Of a DNA stretch of 64,000 bases, positions 52,830 through 64,000 are shown one piece after another. This DNA comes from JBBECJ01 sp963763325 (GTDB lineage: Bacteria; Chloroflexota; Chloroflexia; Thermomicrobiales; CFX8). The DNA is taken from NCBI GenBank assembly GCA_963763325.1, contig CAVXOL010000023.1, positions 186,001-250,000 on the forward strand, given 5' to 3'. A program made the position numbers and the translations under genes. The notes beneath the pieces were generated by a model. The model was not told the origin of the DNA, did not search any database, and was given only the letters and a program-made list of their open reading frames with translations. Positions within the stretch are counted from its first letter, which is position 1; each line of letters opens with the position of its first letter.

Positions 52830-54041
52830 TCATGCTGGAAGCGATTTATCGCCGTTCGCGGCCTGCAGCTTCCGTTCCAGACGCCGCAGCCGCCGCTCGA
52901 AGGCCTCAACGGCTGACGCATCGCGGGCCAGCGCCGCGCCGTCGGCTCCGCGCCGAACGATCTCAATCGCGCGAGCATGGTCCCGCTCGCGGTGTTCCAG
53001 ATGCTTCGCCAACTCCTCAGCCGCGAACAGGCGCAGTGGTCGACTCGGGTCGCGCTGGGCAGCGAGCCACTCGTCGGCGGCATCCGCATGACGACGCCGT
53101 CGCTTGAGGGCGACCGAAAGATCGCGCAACGCCCGCAGTCGCAGTTCAGCCGGGATCGTCGGCAGCCGCCAGAGTTGGCTGATCGACGCGATTGCGTCGT
53201 CGTCTCCGTGGCGTCGGAGCCGATGGAGTTCAACGGCCAACCGGTCGATATCGTTTGGAGGCGTCCTGATCCCGGCCTCGTAGGTCTGAACGAGCGCCGT
53301 CAGCCGGGCAAGCGTCACGATGTCGATCCGGTTGTGCTCGAAAACTGGTTCAAGAAGTTCGATTCGCCGCGAACGGAGGTAGTCGAAGTACAGTTGCGGG
53401 ATCATCCAACCTGGAGCGTCCATCTCGCGCTGAACGCCGAGAACCATTCGTTCGATCGTCCCCAGCGAGCAGGACGGCAGGCGGTGCTTCCAGATCGCGC
53501 GGGCTGGCGAGAGCAGGTCAATGTGCTGCTCCGGCGAAGCAAACGCCTGCCCGTGCATTCGGTAGCGCGTCTCCAGTAGCGGCACGTCGAACGAGCGACC
53601 GTTATAGGTCACCAACGCGCCGATGTCACCCAGGTCTGCCGTCAACGCTGCCAGCAGACCGCGCTCGTCGCCAGGATGGCGCATGAAAAATTGACGGACA
53701 TGCAGCGCATCGCCATTGAAGCGGCCGATTCCGACCAGGAAGACGTGTGTCCCGGTCCCACCAGAGAGCCCAGTCGTCTCGGTATCGAGAAAGATCATGT
53801 CGCGCGGATCGACGTACCGGCCAGCATTCAATCGCCGGCACGATCGAAAGCCCTCGACCGTCGCGGCAATCTCGACGCCACCATAGACGCGATCATGGAC
53901 GACGCATTCGCCAGCAGCGTTTCGCGACGGACGCGCTCCACTCGGCATCGGCCAGTCTGGCTGGGCAACCGGTTCCAACGTCGCATCGGTGGCACTCCCC
54001 AATGCACCGTCGTAGCGATCCCGAAAGCTGCGTGTACTCAT
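52830..54041 (-). CDS. YprB-like RNase H-fold exonuclease domain protein
   Basis: Encodes 403 residues from the ATG at 54041 (MSTRSFRDRYDGALGS); the frame is open to 54224 but the extra part looks noncoding. The DEDD-type nuclease signature IFLDTETTGLSGGTGTHVFL starts the catalytic domain (about 80-250), with TYNGRSFDVPLLETRYRMHG and HNRIDIVTLARL as later motifs. The C-terminal helical part (about 270-390) is basic and may contain TPR-like repeats. Bacillus YprB is uncharacterised. A role in DNA or RNA processing is inferred from the fold. Weak ribosome-binding site. Confidence 0.85.
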   Translation of the reverse strand: MSTRSFRDRYDGALGSATDATLEPVAQPDWPMPSGARPSRNAAGECVVHDRVYGGVEIAATVEGFRSCRRLNAGRYVDPRDMIFLDTETTGLSGGTGTHVFLVGIGRFNGDALHVRQFFMRHPGDERGLLAALTADLGDIGALVTYNGRSFDVPLLETRYRMHGQAFASPEQHIDLLSPARAIWKHRLPSCSLGTIERMVLGVQREMDAPGWMIPQLYFDYLRSRRIELLEPVFEHNRIDIVTLARLTALVQTYEAGIRTPPNDIDRLAVELHRLRRHGDDDAIASISQLWRLPTIPAELRLRALRDLSVALKRRRRHADAADEWLAAQRDPSRPLRLFAAEELAKHLEHRERDHARAIEIVRRGADGAALARDASAVEAFERRLRRLERKLQAANGDKSLPA

Positions 54042-54166
54042 GACGCGCTCATCGATTCCATGTCGCCATTGTAATGCGCCCGCCTGGTAACCGCCGCCGA
54101 TCCTCGAAGCGGACGCGGCATCGACAAGCGATGGCGCGGGTCTTGCCGCTATTCTGCGGGCCGAGT

Positions 54167-54196
54167 TTGACACCCCTTTTCGGGGAGGCATAGAAT
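54167..54196 (+). promoter_or_regulatory. Promoter of the isocitrate dehydrogenase gene
   Basis: TTGACA (54167-54172) and TAGAAT (54191-54196) are 18 bases apart. The spacer contains a small CCCC-TTTTC-GGGG inverted repeat. Transcription would start near 54203, giving a leader of about 94 bases. The nuclease gene diverges from the same 255-base region. Confidence 0.65.
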
Positions 54197-54296
54197 CGCG
54201 TGGTTGAGACGCGTCGGAGTTCATCGCAGCAACGACCCAATCAGATGAGTTGCGGCCAGCGGCGAGCGACAGGGTACAGAATCAGGAGCGGAGAGC

Positions 54297-55379
54297 ATGG
54301 CGTATCAGGTCACGTTAATCCCCGGTGACGGTATTGGCCCAGAGGTATCGGACGCAACCAGACGCGTGCTCGAGGCAACCGGGATCGGGTTCGAGTGGGA
54401 TGTCCAGGAGGCAGGCGTAGGTGCACTGGAGAAATTCGGCGAAGTCCTGCCGGATTCTGTCCTCGAATCGATTCGAAAGAACAACATCGCGCTCAAAGGT
54501 CCGCTGACGACTCCGCTTGGAACCGGGTTCCGAAGCGTTAACGTCGCACTGCGCCACGAATTGCAGCTGTACGCCAACCTGCGGCCGGCGCGGACGTTTA
54601 CCGGTGTTCGTTCGGTGTTCTCGAATATCGACCTCGTCGTTGTCCGCGAGAACATGGAAGACCTCTATGCCGGAATTGAGTTTGACACCGGGGCGGATGA
54701 CACGAAAGAGATCATTGGCGCGATCAATCGACTCTCATCGAAGCAGGTGCCGGCCAGCGCCGCGATCTCGATCAAGTCGATCACGCCCGAGAATTCTGAG
54801 CGGATCGTCCGCTATGCCTTCGACTACGCCATCAAGAACGAGCGCAAGCTCGTCACGTCCGTCCACAAGGCCAATATCATGAAGTTCAGCGACGGCCTGT
54901 TCCTGAAGGTCTCCCAGGAAGTCGCCAAGGACTACCCGCAGATCGACTTCAACGACCGGATCGTCGACAACATGTGCATGCAACTCATGCAGCGTCCTGA
55001 GGACTACGACGTACTGGTCATGCCGAACCTGTACGGCGATGTCCTCTCCGACCTGACGGCCGGGATGGTCGGCGGGCTGGGTGTCGCGCCAAGCGCCAAC
55101 ATCGGCGAGAAGGCCGCCATCTTCGAGCCGATCCACGGCAGCGCGCCGTCCCACGCCGGGAAGAACGAGGCGAATCCCTCAGCGATGATCCTCAGTGGCG
55201 CGTTGATGTTGCGCCATCTCGGCGAGCTCCAGGCGGCAAAGGCCGTCGAGGACGCCGTCGCCGGGATCATCGCTGACGGAAAGCTCGTTACCTACGACCT
55301 GCGGCCAGATCGCGACCGCACCAAGGCATCCGGTACATCCGAAATGGCCGACGCGATTGTCGCGCGGCTCAGCGCCTGA
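54297..55379 (+). CDS. NAD-dependent isocitrate dehydrogenase family protein
   Basis: Encodes 360 residues with AGGAG upstream. Beta-decarboxylating dehydrogenase motifs are clear: VTLIPGDGIGPEVSDATRRV, LYANLRPARTFTGVRS, VVRENMEDLYAGIEFDTGAD, SVHKANIMKFSDGLF and LVMPNLYGDVLSDL. The GPLTTPLGTGFRSVNVALRH segment is closer to NAD-linked isocitrate dehydrogenases than to 3-isopropylmalate dehydrogenase. Isocitrate is therefore the likelier substrate; isopropylmalate or homoisocitrate is not excluded. No TCA or leucine genes are adjacent. Confidence 0.9.
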   Translation: MAYQVTLIPGDGIGPEVSDATRRVLEATGIGFEWDVQEAGVGALEKFGEVLPDSVLESIRKNNIALKGPLTTPLGTGFRSVNVALRHELQLYANLRPARTFTGVRSVFSNIDLVVVRENMEDLYAGIEFDTGADDTKEIIGAINRLSSKQVPASAAISIKSITPENSERIVRYAFDYAIKNERKLVTSVHKANIMKFSDGLFLKVSQEVAKDYPQIDFNDRIVDNMCMQLMQRPEDYDVLVMPNLYGDVLSDLTAGMVGGLGVAPSANIGEKAAIFEPIHGSAPSHAGKNEANPSAMILSGALMLRHLGELQAAKAVEDAVAGIIADGKLVTYDLRPDRDRTKASGTSEMADAIVARLSA

Positions 55380-55422
55380 TCGCCGAATTCTCTCACTCCA
55401 CAGTGACTTCGACGGTCGCTCC

Positions 55423-55452
55423 TTGACACGGCGTCCGGACGGTACGTATGAT
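55423..55452 (+). promoter_or_regulatory. rRNA operon promoter P1
   Basis: TTGACA (55423-55428) and TATGAT (55447-55452) are separated by 18 bases. It is the farthest upstream of three tandem promoters, about 530 bases before 16S and 44 bases past the isocitrate dehydrogenase stop. Confidence 0.65.
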
Positions 55453-55541
55453 TCCGCCCGCTCCAAAATCGAGCCCACGCGGCCGGTGGAAGGGCGGGCG
55501 GAAGACATCTGAGGCACTGTAATTGGCGAAGATCATTCTCC

Positions 55542-55570
55542 TTGACACCGTGCGACTCAGATGATATCCT
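55542..55570 (+). promoter_or_regulatory. rRNA operon promoter P2
   Basis: TTGACA (55542-55547) and TATCCT (55565-55570) are separated by the optimal 17 bases. The -10 is the same as in the tRNA-Glu promoter at 23625-23654. Confidence 0.7.
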
Positions 55571-55649
55571 TCCAGAACCTCAGAGATGAGGTCGCTCGGA
55601 AGAATCCGGGTCAGGAGGTTGGGTCTGCGGACGACGTGGCAAACAGCCC

Positions 55650-55678
55650 TTGACAAGCCGTCAGGCGCCGGGTATGCT
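55650..55678 (+). promoter_or_regulatory. rRNA operon promoter P3
   Basis: TTGACA (55650-55655) and TATGCT (55673-55678) are separated by 17 bases. It is closest to 16S. Transcription would start near 55686, giving a leader of about 295 bases. Confidence 0.7.
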
Positions 55679-55807
55679 TCCAAAGCTTCGGTACGGGATG
55701 CGTGAAACGCCCCCGCGCTGGAGTCGCCGAGAGGCAGTGGTATGAGAGGAGCGATCGTGCGTTAGGCCGTTCGGATCTGATTCGTCAGAACCTGGCAACG
55801 TGCGTCG

Positions 55808-55830
55808 CCCGTCGGAAACGGCGGGTTTTT
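55808..55830 (+). terminator. Terminator-like hairpin in the rRNA leader
   Basis: CCCGTCG (55808-55814) pairs with CGGCGGG (55819-55825) around a GAAA loop and is followed by TTTTT. It has the form of an intrinsic terminator but lies between the rrn promoters and 16S, so either antitermination overrides it or it serves in processing. Confidence 0.5.
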
Positions 55831-55979
55831 CAACGCCTCAAGTACCGCAGCACCTTACCAACTGAGACGTGATTCGCAAGCGTGTGGGCGCTTGGGAAGT
55901 GCTGCTGTGGGAACACAGGAGGACGACCAAGCAGTCAACAGAAACATGAGCAGACCACTTCTTCGGAGGTGGGAACTCT

Positions 55980-57481
<1,502 letters not shown>

Positions 57482-57848
57482 TAGGGAGTACGGCCAGGCT
57501 GTGGCAACACAGTCGACTGGCTTCCATGGTCAACGGTTGGCCCGTTTGACTGGCTGGCATGGCTTCACCATCGCACCTGACGATCCCAGTGGGGTAACCC
57601 ACGCATCGGGGGAGGGTGGCGACGAAGGATGTCCGTTCAGAAGGTCCAATCGCTACAACACCCCACACACGCGAATCACGTCTCAGTTGGGAAGGGCGCA
57701 AGGCCTTCTCGGCTTGCACTTTTACAATTGAGGGAACACGAATAACATTCTTCCGCGACACAGTCGCCGGACGATCGGTTGTCTCCGCAAGGAGGCATCT
57801 GGTGATGTCCGGAGACGAGTGTCGCATGTCCAAGATCCATCTGGAGAA
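57482..57848 (+). other. 16S-23S internal spacer without tRNA
   Basis: About 367 bases. No tRNA cloverleaf (Ile or Ala) can be found here; only possible rRNA-processing stems are expected. Boundaries depend on the estimated rRNA ends. Confidence 0.7.
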
Positions 57849-60845
<2,997 letters not shown>

Positions 60846-60977
60846 GTTCACTTATCAGATCACTTGGACATGTACCCTCGTCTCCGGACCTCGCGGCTTG
60901 CACGCCGCCAGGCCGGCGATGATCGCACGAAGAATGCGTTATTCGTATCCAGCAGGAAAAGCAGACAGCGCACCTGG

Positions 60978-61105
60978 GGTGTGTGCGTGGCCGAGAGCGC
61001 CATGGCTCCACCCAGTCCCATCCCGAACCTGGTCGTGCCCCATGGCAGCGCCGGAGAGTACTGCACGGGGAACCGTGTGGGAGGCGAGGCCGCTGCGCAC
61101 ACTCC
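60978..61105 (+). rRNA. 5S ribosomal RNA
   Basis: The 5' GGTGTGTGCG pairs with the 3' CGCACACTCC with one T-T mismatch. The loop sequence CAGTCCCATCCCGAAC is diagnostic, and GGAGAGTACTGCACGGGGAA fits helices IV/V. It lies about 130 bases after 23S; nothing else is seen in that gap. About 128 bases, a little long, so the ends may be trimmed by processing. Confidence 0.92.
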
Positions 61106-61122
61106 CCAGTTGCGATGTCTGA

Positions 61123-61128
61123 TATACT
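61123..61128 (+). promoter_or_regulatory. Possible extended -10 element before tRNA-fMet
   Basis: TGATATACT fits an extended -10 (TATACT at 61123-61128), 29 bases before the tRNA. No proper -35 is seen. A GGGAAC-A-GTTCCC palindrome (61136-61148) follows. It could let the initiator tRNA be made independently of the rrn promoters. Confidence 0.3.
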
Positions 61129-61156
61129 TCCTGTAGGGAACAGTTCCCTCACCCAC

Positions 61157-61231
61157 CGCGGGGTGGAGCAGTGGCAGCTCGTTGGGCTCATAACCCAAAG
61201 GTCGTGGGTTCGAATCCCGCCCCCGCTACCA
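61157..61231 (+). tRNA. Initiator tRNA-fMet (anticodon CAT)
   Basis: Acceptor stem CGCGGGG/CCCCGCT leaves a C1-T72 mismatch, and the anticodon stem TTGGG/CCCAA places three G-C pairs next to the CTCATAA loop. Both are initiator hallmarks. The T loop is TTCGAAT and CCA is encoded (61229-61231). It is the last gene of the rRNA transcript, before a strong terminator. Confidence 0.93.
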
Positions 61232-61234
61232 TGG

Positions 61235-61272
61235 AAAAGCCCTGGTCAGTTACGTCTGACCAGGGCTTTTTG
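61235..61272 (+). terminator. Intrinsic terminator of the rRNA-tRNA operon
   Basis: AAAAGCCCTGGTCAG (61235-61249) pairs perfectly with CTGACCAGGGCTTTT (61256-61270) around a six-base loop and ends in a T-run. It is a strong bidirectional-type terminator. The following 61273-61575 holds no gene I can support. Confidence 0.93.
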
Positions 61273-61575
61273 TTGTGTCATCGCGCATCGCTGACCTGAG
61301 CGTTGCCATCGCACAGAGTGGTAGATAATGCGCGTCACGCACGTAGATCCATGCGGGGCCACCTGTTCAAATGCCATCTGGGATGTTGCGACCAACAGCC
61401 GCTCGCCTGATTCGATAACAGCGGTGTCACGTCTACTCGAAAATCGTTAATGAGTCTGGTGGCCAGATACTGGTTGATTGCGCTGGCACCGCAGGAGTTT
61501 GTCGCGTTGCGCTCGCTGGTGGGCGGTTGACCATCTTCCGGCTCCGCCGCGAACGACGCCGGGTTGACGAGTGCT

Positions 61576-62094
61576 TTATCCTTGCCGGCGGATATGGATA
61601 TCGACTGTTGCCAGTAACTCGTCTATGTCGAATGGCTTCGCCAGCACGCCCTCGACGGACAACCCGTGGGCAGTTGCCCGCAGGTTGACACCCGCCGACA
61701 TCGCGACGATCGGGATCTGGCTGACAACCTCATCCGGATGCGACTTGATGATGCGGCTGGCGTCCATTCCACTCATGACTGGCAGCATCAGATCCATCAG
61801 GATCAAGTCGGGTGCGTGACTCGTCGCATAGTCGACTGCAGACTTGCCGTCAATGACGTGCGACACCTGGAAGCTCTCGAATCGCAGGATCTGGTCGATC
61901 AGGTCAGCGATAATGAGATCGTCTTCGACGATCAGAATATGTCCACGGTCTACACTCACCGGATCGGCAAGCGGGACAGTTATCGGCAGTTGATCATCCG
62001 ACTCGCTGAGATACCCGATGTCTGCCTCAGGTGACGTCAACGGTTGACCCATTGTCGTAGGTTGTCGGGCGACGCGGCTGGCACTCACGATCAT
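61576..62094 (-). CDS. Stand-alone response regulator (receiver domain)
   Basis: Encodes 172 residues from the ATG at 62094, which is nine bases after GAAGGAGG; the ATG at 62103 abuts that site. A 48-residue N-terminal extension of low conservation precedes a CheY-like receiver: HILIVEDDLIIADLIDQILR with the acidic pair, the phosphoacceptor Asp in LILMDLMLPVMSGMD, the conserved IVAMSA and VLAKPFDIDELL. There is no output domain. No histidine kinase is in the window, so partner and output are unknown. Confidence 0.88.
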   Translation of the reverse strand: MIVSASRVARQPTTMGQPLTSPEADIGYLSESDDQLPITVPLADPVSVDRGHILIVEDDLIIADLIDQILRFESFQVSHVIDGKSAVDYATSHAPDLILMDLMLPVMSGMDASRIIKSHPDEVVSQIPIVAMSAGVNLRATAHGLSVEGVLAKPFDIDELLATVDIHIRRQG

Positions 62095-62299
62095 CAGCAC
62101 CATCCTCCTTCGACCGTGCATACCGTATTCGCAGGGACGGCAGCGTGTCAATGGCATCCGCGCAGCTAACGAATGTGGCGGGACGAGCAGGTTGCAGAAC
62201 GACGGCTTACCTCTGAACGCATCAGACATCGCTTCAGCCAGAGGACGTTGCCGCAATCAGGTGGCCATGGAGTGGAAGTGTTTCGACTCGATCGTATCT

Positions 62300-62320
62300 C
62301 TCGTGCACCTGTTGCACGAG
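62300..62320. repeat. Short inverted repeat upstream of the response regulator
   Basis: CTCGTGCA (62300-62307) and TGCACGAG (62313-62320) are perfect arms with a five-base spacer. It may be a dyad operator or a hairpin. It lies in the 368-base gap between the response regulator and the permease gene, in which no gene is seen. Confidence 0.4.
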
Positions 62321-62367
62321 GAAACGCGCGTGACGGCAGGGCAAATACGACGGAGCGGTGCCGAAAG

Positions 62368-62413
62368 ATCGTGCAGCGGGCCAATCGAGTAGATGGCTGG
62401 CCCGCTGCACGAT
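62368..62413 (-). terminator. Long hairpin downstream of the permease operon
   Basis: Two perfect 16-base arms (62368-62383 and 62398-62413, core GTGCAGCGGGCCA) enclose 14 bases. It lies 50 bases past the stop of the DppC-type gene. On the minus strand only CTTTC follows, so it is a strong stem with a weak T-run. Confidence 0.6.
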
Positions 62414-62462
62414 GGTGACCGACAGGAGTACGTCGCTGACGGTGTCAGGTCGACGCGAGCGA

Positions 62463-63374
62463 TTACTCGCGCTGGCGCGGGTCCAGTGCATCGCGCAGGC
62501 CATCACCGAGCAGGTTGAATGCGATGACGGTCAGAAAGATCATCACACCGGGGAAGATCGGCATATGGGGGTAGGTTGTGATGAATGGCCGTGCGTCCGC
62601 CAGCATGCCACCCCATGATGGAGTCGGCGGCTGGACACCGAGACCGAGGAACGAGAGCGCGGCTTCGAGAATAATGATGCCGCCGACCGCGAGGCTGGCT
62701 AGCACAATCACCGGGCCGAGCACGTTCGGCAGGATGTGCCGGAAGATGATGCGCGGATCGCTGGCGCCGGCCGAGCGCGCGGACGTGACGAAGTCACGTT
62801 CGCGAACGCTCAATACCTCCGCTCTAACAACGCGCGCGTACTGCGCCCAGACCGTTAACCCGATCACGAATACGGTGGTCCGCACGCCCGGCCCAACGAC
62901 AGCCGCGAGTGTGATCAGCAGCACGATCAGCGGAAACGCCATGATCGAGTCGACGATGCGCGAGAGGACTGAATCAACCCAGCCACCGAAGTAGCCGGCT
63001 GTCGCGCCAACCGTGACGCCGATCGTCAACGCGATCGCCGTCGCCGACATACCAACCAGGAATGCCACGCGTGTCCCGCGGATCAATCGGCTTAGCAGGT
63101 CACGACCGACCATGTCAAAGCCCATCGGGTGCTCCAACGACGGACCTTCGCCACGCGCTGTCAGGTCAAATTCAGTGTAGCTGTATGGCTCAAACAACCC
63201 CGGCGCGATCGCGAGGATTGAGAGGAATCCGAGGAACACCAACGCAACGACGCCAGGTTTGTAGCGCTTGAATCGTCCCCATGTGCGCGAGAACTCACTT
63301 CGTCGCTTCCGCTCGATCCCCGCAAGCGCATCCGCCGGTGCGCCTGTCGTATCGGTTCGCACAGTTGAGTTCAT
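62463..63374 (-). CDS. ABC transporter permease, DppC type
   Basis: Encodes 303 residues with an N-terminal cytoplasmic stretch and six membrane segments (first at about 41-62). OppC/DppC features are MGFDMVGRDLLSRLIRGTRV and the EAA loop with ARSAGASDPRIIFRHILPNV. LSFLGLGVQPPTPSWGGMLA is a family hallmark. It would form a heterodimeric channel with the adjacent DppB-type permease to import peptides, nickel or oligosaccharides. The solute-binding protein and ATPases lie outside the window. Confidence 0.93.
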   Translation of the reverse strand: MNSTVRTDTTGAPADALAGIERKRRSEFSRTWGRFKRYKPGVVALVFLGFLSILAIAPGLFEPYSYTEFDLTARGEGPSLEHPMGFDMVGRDLLSRLIRGTRVAFLVGMSATAIALTIGVTVGATAGYFGGWVDSVLSRIVDSIMAFPLIVLLITLAAVVGPGVRTTVFVIGLTVWAQYARVVRAEVLSVRERDFVTSARSAGASDPRIIFRHILPNVLGPVIVLASLAVGGIIILEAALSFLGLGVQPPTPSWGGMLADARPFITTYPHMPIFPGVMIFLTVIAFNLLGDGLRDALDPRQRE

Positions 63375-63394
63375 TCGTCCACCGTTTCCTCAGG

Positions 63395-64000
63395 CTACTT
63401 CAGACGGATGCGGGGATCGATCACCGCGTAGAGCAGGTCCGTGACGATGTTCATGAAGACCACCAGCAACGTGAAGGACAATACGATGCCCTGCACGACC
63501 TGGTAATCAGAACGCGTAACGGACTGATAGAAGAGGCGGCCCAGTCCAGGAATTGCGAAGATCGTCTCGATCACGACTGTCCCGCTGAGCAGGAACGCCG
63601 ACCGGTACCCGACGACGGTGATGATCGGGAGCATGGCGTTACGAACCGCGTGCCGGAGGATAACCGTCCGCTCCGCCAGGCCCTTCGAGCGCGCCGTGTT
63701 CATATAGTCCTGGTTGAGGACTTCGAGCATCGTTCCACGCGTCAGCCGAGCGAGAATGGCGAACTCGGTGATCGCCAGGACAATGACCGGCATAATGTAA
63801 TGCTTCCAGCTCGTGAACCCGGTCGCAGGCAGCCAGCCAAGCGTGCCGGTCATCAGCACGATCAGCATCAGAGCAACCCAGAAATTCGGAAGCGCTACCC
63901 CACCGCTTGCGGTAACCATGATTGAGGAATCAATTGCGGTGTAGCGTCGAAGTGCAGCAATCATTCCGGCCGGGATCGCGACGACAACCGCCACTGTTAA
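63395..64000 (-). CDS. ABC transporter permease, DppB type, partial (5' end outside window)
   Basis: The last 201 codons of a DppB/OppB permease; the frame is open to the window edge, so the true start is not visible. The EAA loop is NTARSKGLAERTVILRHAVR, followed by NAMLPIITVVG; ETIFAIPGLGRLFYQSVTRS and the C-terminal LLYAVIDPRIRL are typical. Twenty bases separate its stop from the DppC-type start. Confidence 0.92.
   Translation of the reverse strand, partial: LTVAVVVAIPAGMIAALRRYTAIDSSIMVTASGGVALPNFWVALMLIVLMTGTLGWLPATGFTSWKHYIMPVIVLAITEFAILARLTRGTMLEVLNQDYMNTARSKGLAERTVILRHAVRNAMLPIITVVGYRSAFLLSGTVVIETIFAIPGLGRLFYQSVTRSDYQVVQGIVLSFTLLVVFMNIVTDLLYAVIDPRIRLK

Noticed and set aside
57482..57848. 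Possible tRNA genes in the 16S-23S spacer
   Set aside because: No cloverleaf with a GTTCGAATC-like T loop could be found.
61250..61447. Minus-strand frame of about 65 codons (containing DTAVIESGERLLVATSQMAF)
   Set aside because: No usable start codon and it ends inside the rRNA operon terminator; composition alone is not enough.

Overview
The window is about 64 kb of dense bacterial chromosome with no phage, IS element or CRISPR array seen. It most resembles a Chloroflexota genome, probably near the Thermomicrobia. The grounds are the gene mix (FhaA-type DUF3662-FHA protein, LppX/LprAFG lipoprotein, PDZ plus radical SAM DUF512 protein, polyphosphate glucokinase, a secreted glycosidase with tandem FxxYWxxNGGL repeats), many GTG/TTG starts, tRNAs with encoded CCA, a T-box leader and a SOS box of the Gram-positive type. 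The lineage is an inference; the rRNA genes at 55980-61105 could settle it.

Layout. 1-5828 (minus): fabZ heads a chain of overlapping genes: three GT9 and one GT4 glycosyltransferase, a membrane/zinc-ribbon protein and an unknown protein cut by the window edge. 5896-14487: gpsA, purA, a DnaJ-like co-chaperone, two small membrane proteins, a GT-C membrane glycosyltransferase, a VanZ protein, a GT4-like glycosyltransferase and lexA with its own SOS operator. 14725-23755: cvpA-mutS2-DUF2007, convergent mfd, comEA-comEC and tRNA-Glu. 24041-29271 (plus): a frameshifted sugar nucleotidyltransferase, prmA, rsmE, a PDZ/radical SAM protein, ppgK and a YggU/DUF167 protein. 29290-34665 (minus): GT2 glycosyltransferase, glycoside hydrolase, two FHA proteins and a membrane protein. 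34744-40372: rpe, an LprG-like lipoprotein with an MFS exporter, a PP2C phosphatase, an amidohydrolase and ruvA. 40400-48325 (minus): hisD, hisG and a frameshifted hisZ/hisS-like gene, preceded by pheT and pheS under a phenylalanine T-box. 48473-55379: two unknown small proteins, enolase, a 48-residue membrane protein, gpmI, a YprB-like nuclease and an isocitrate dehydrogenase. 55423-61272: a complete rRNA operon with three tandem promoters, 16S-23S-5S, then tRNA-fMet and a strong terminator. 61576-64000 (minus): a response regulator and two DppC/DppB-type permeases, the second cut by the window edge.

How the parts work together. DNA repair and recombination genes (lexA, mutS2, mfd, ruvA) and DNA-uptake genes (comEA, comEC) are scattered along the window. 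Translation and RNA genes (pheST, prmA, rsmE, rrn, tRNAs) form another group. The FHA proteins and PP2C phosphatase suggest Ser/Thr phospho-signalling whose kinase is not here. The lipoprotein plus MFS pair resembles the mycobacterial LprG-P55 lipid export pair.

Two genes (24041-25040 and 42778-44228) each carry a single-base frameshift at a short C or G run. They may be real lesions or assembly errors. Nothing here is clearly a new defence or mobile system. The items most worth a second look are the lipoprotein-MFS pair, the T-box, the tandem rrn promoters with a terminator-like leader hairpin, and the small or degenerate ORFs at 30275-30499, 50721-50867 and 51069-51188.
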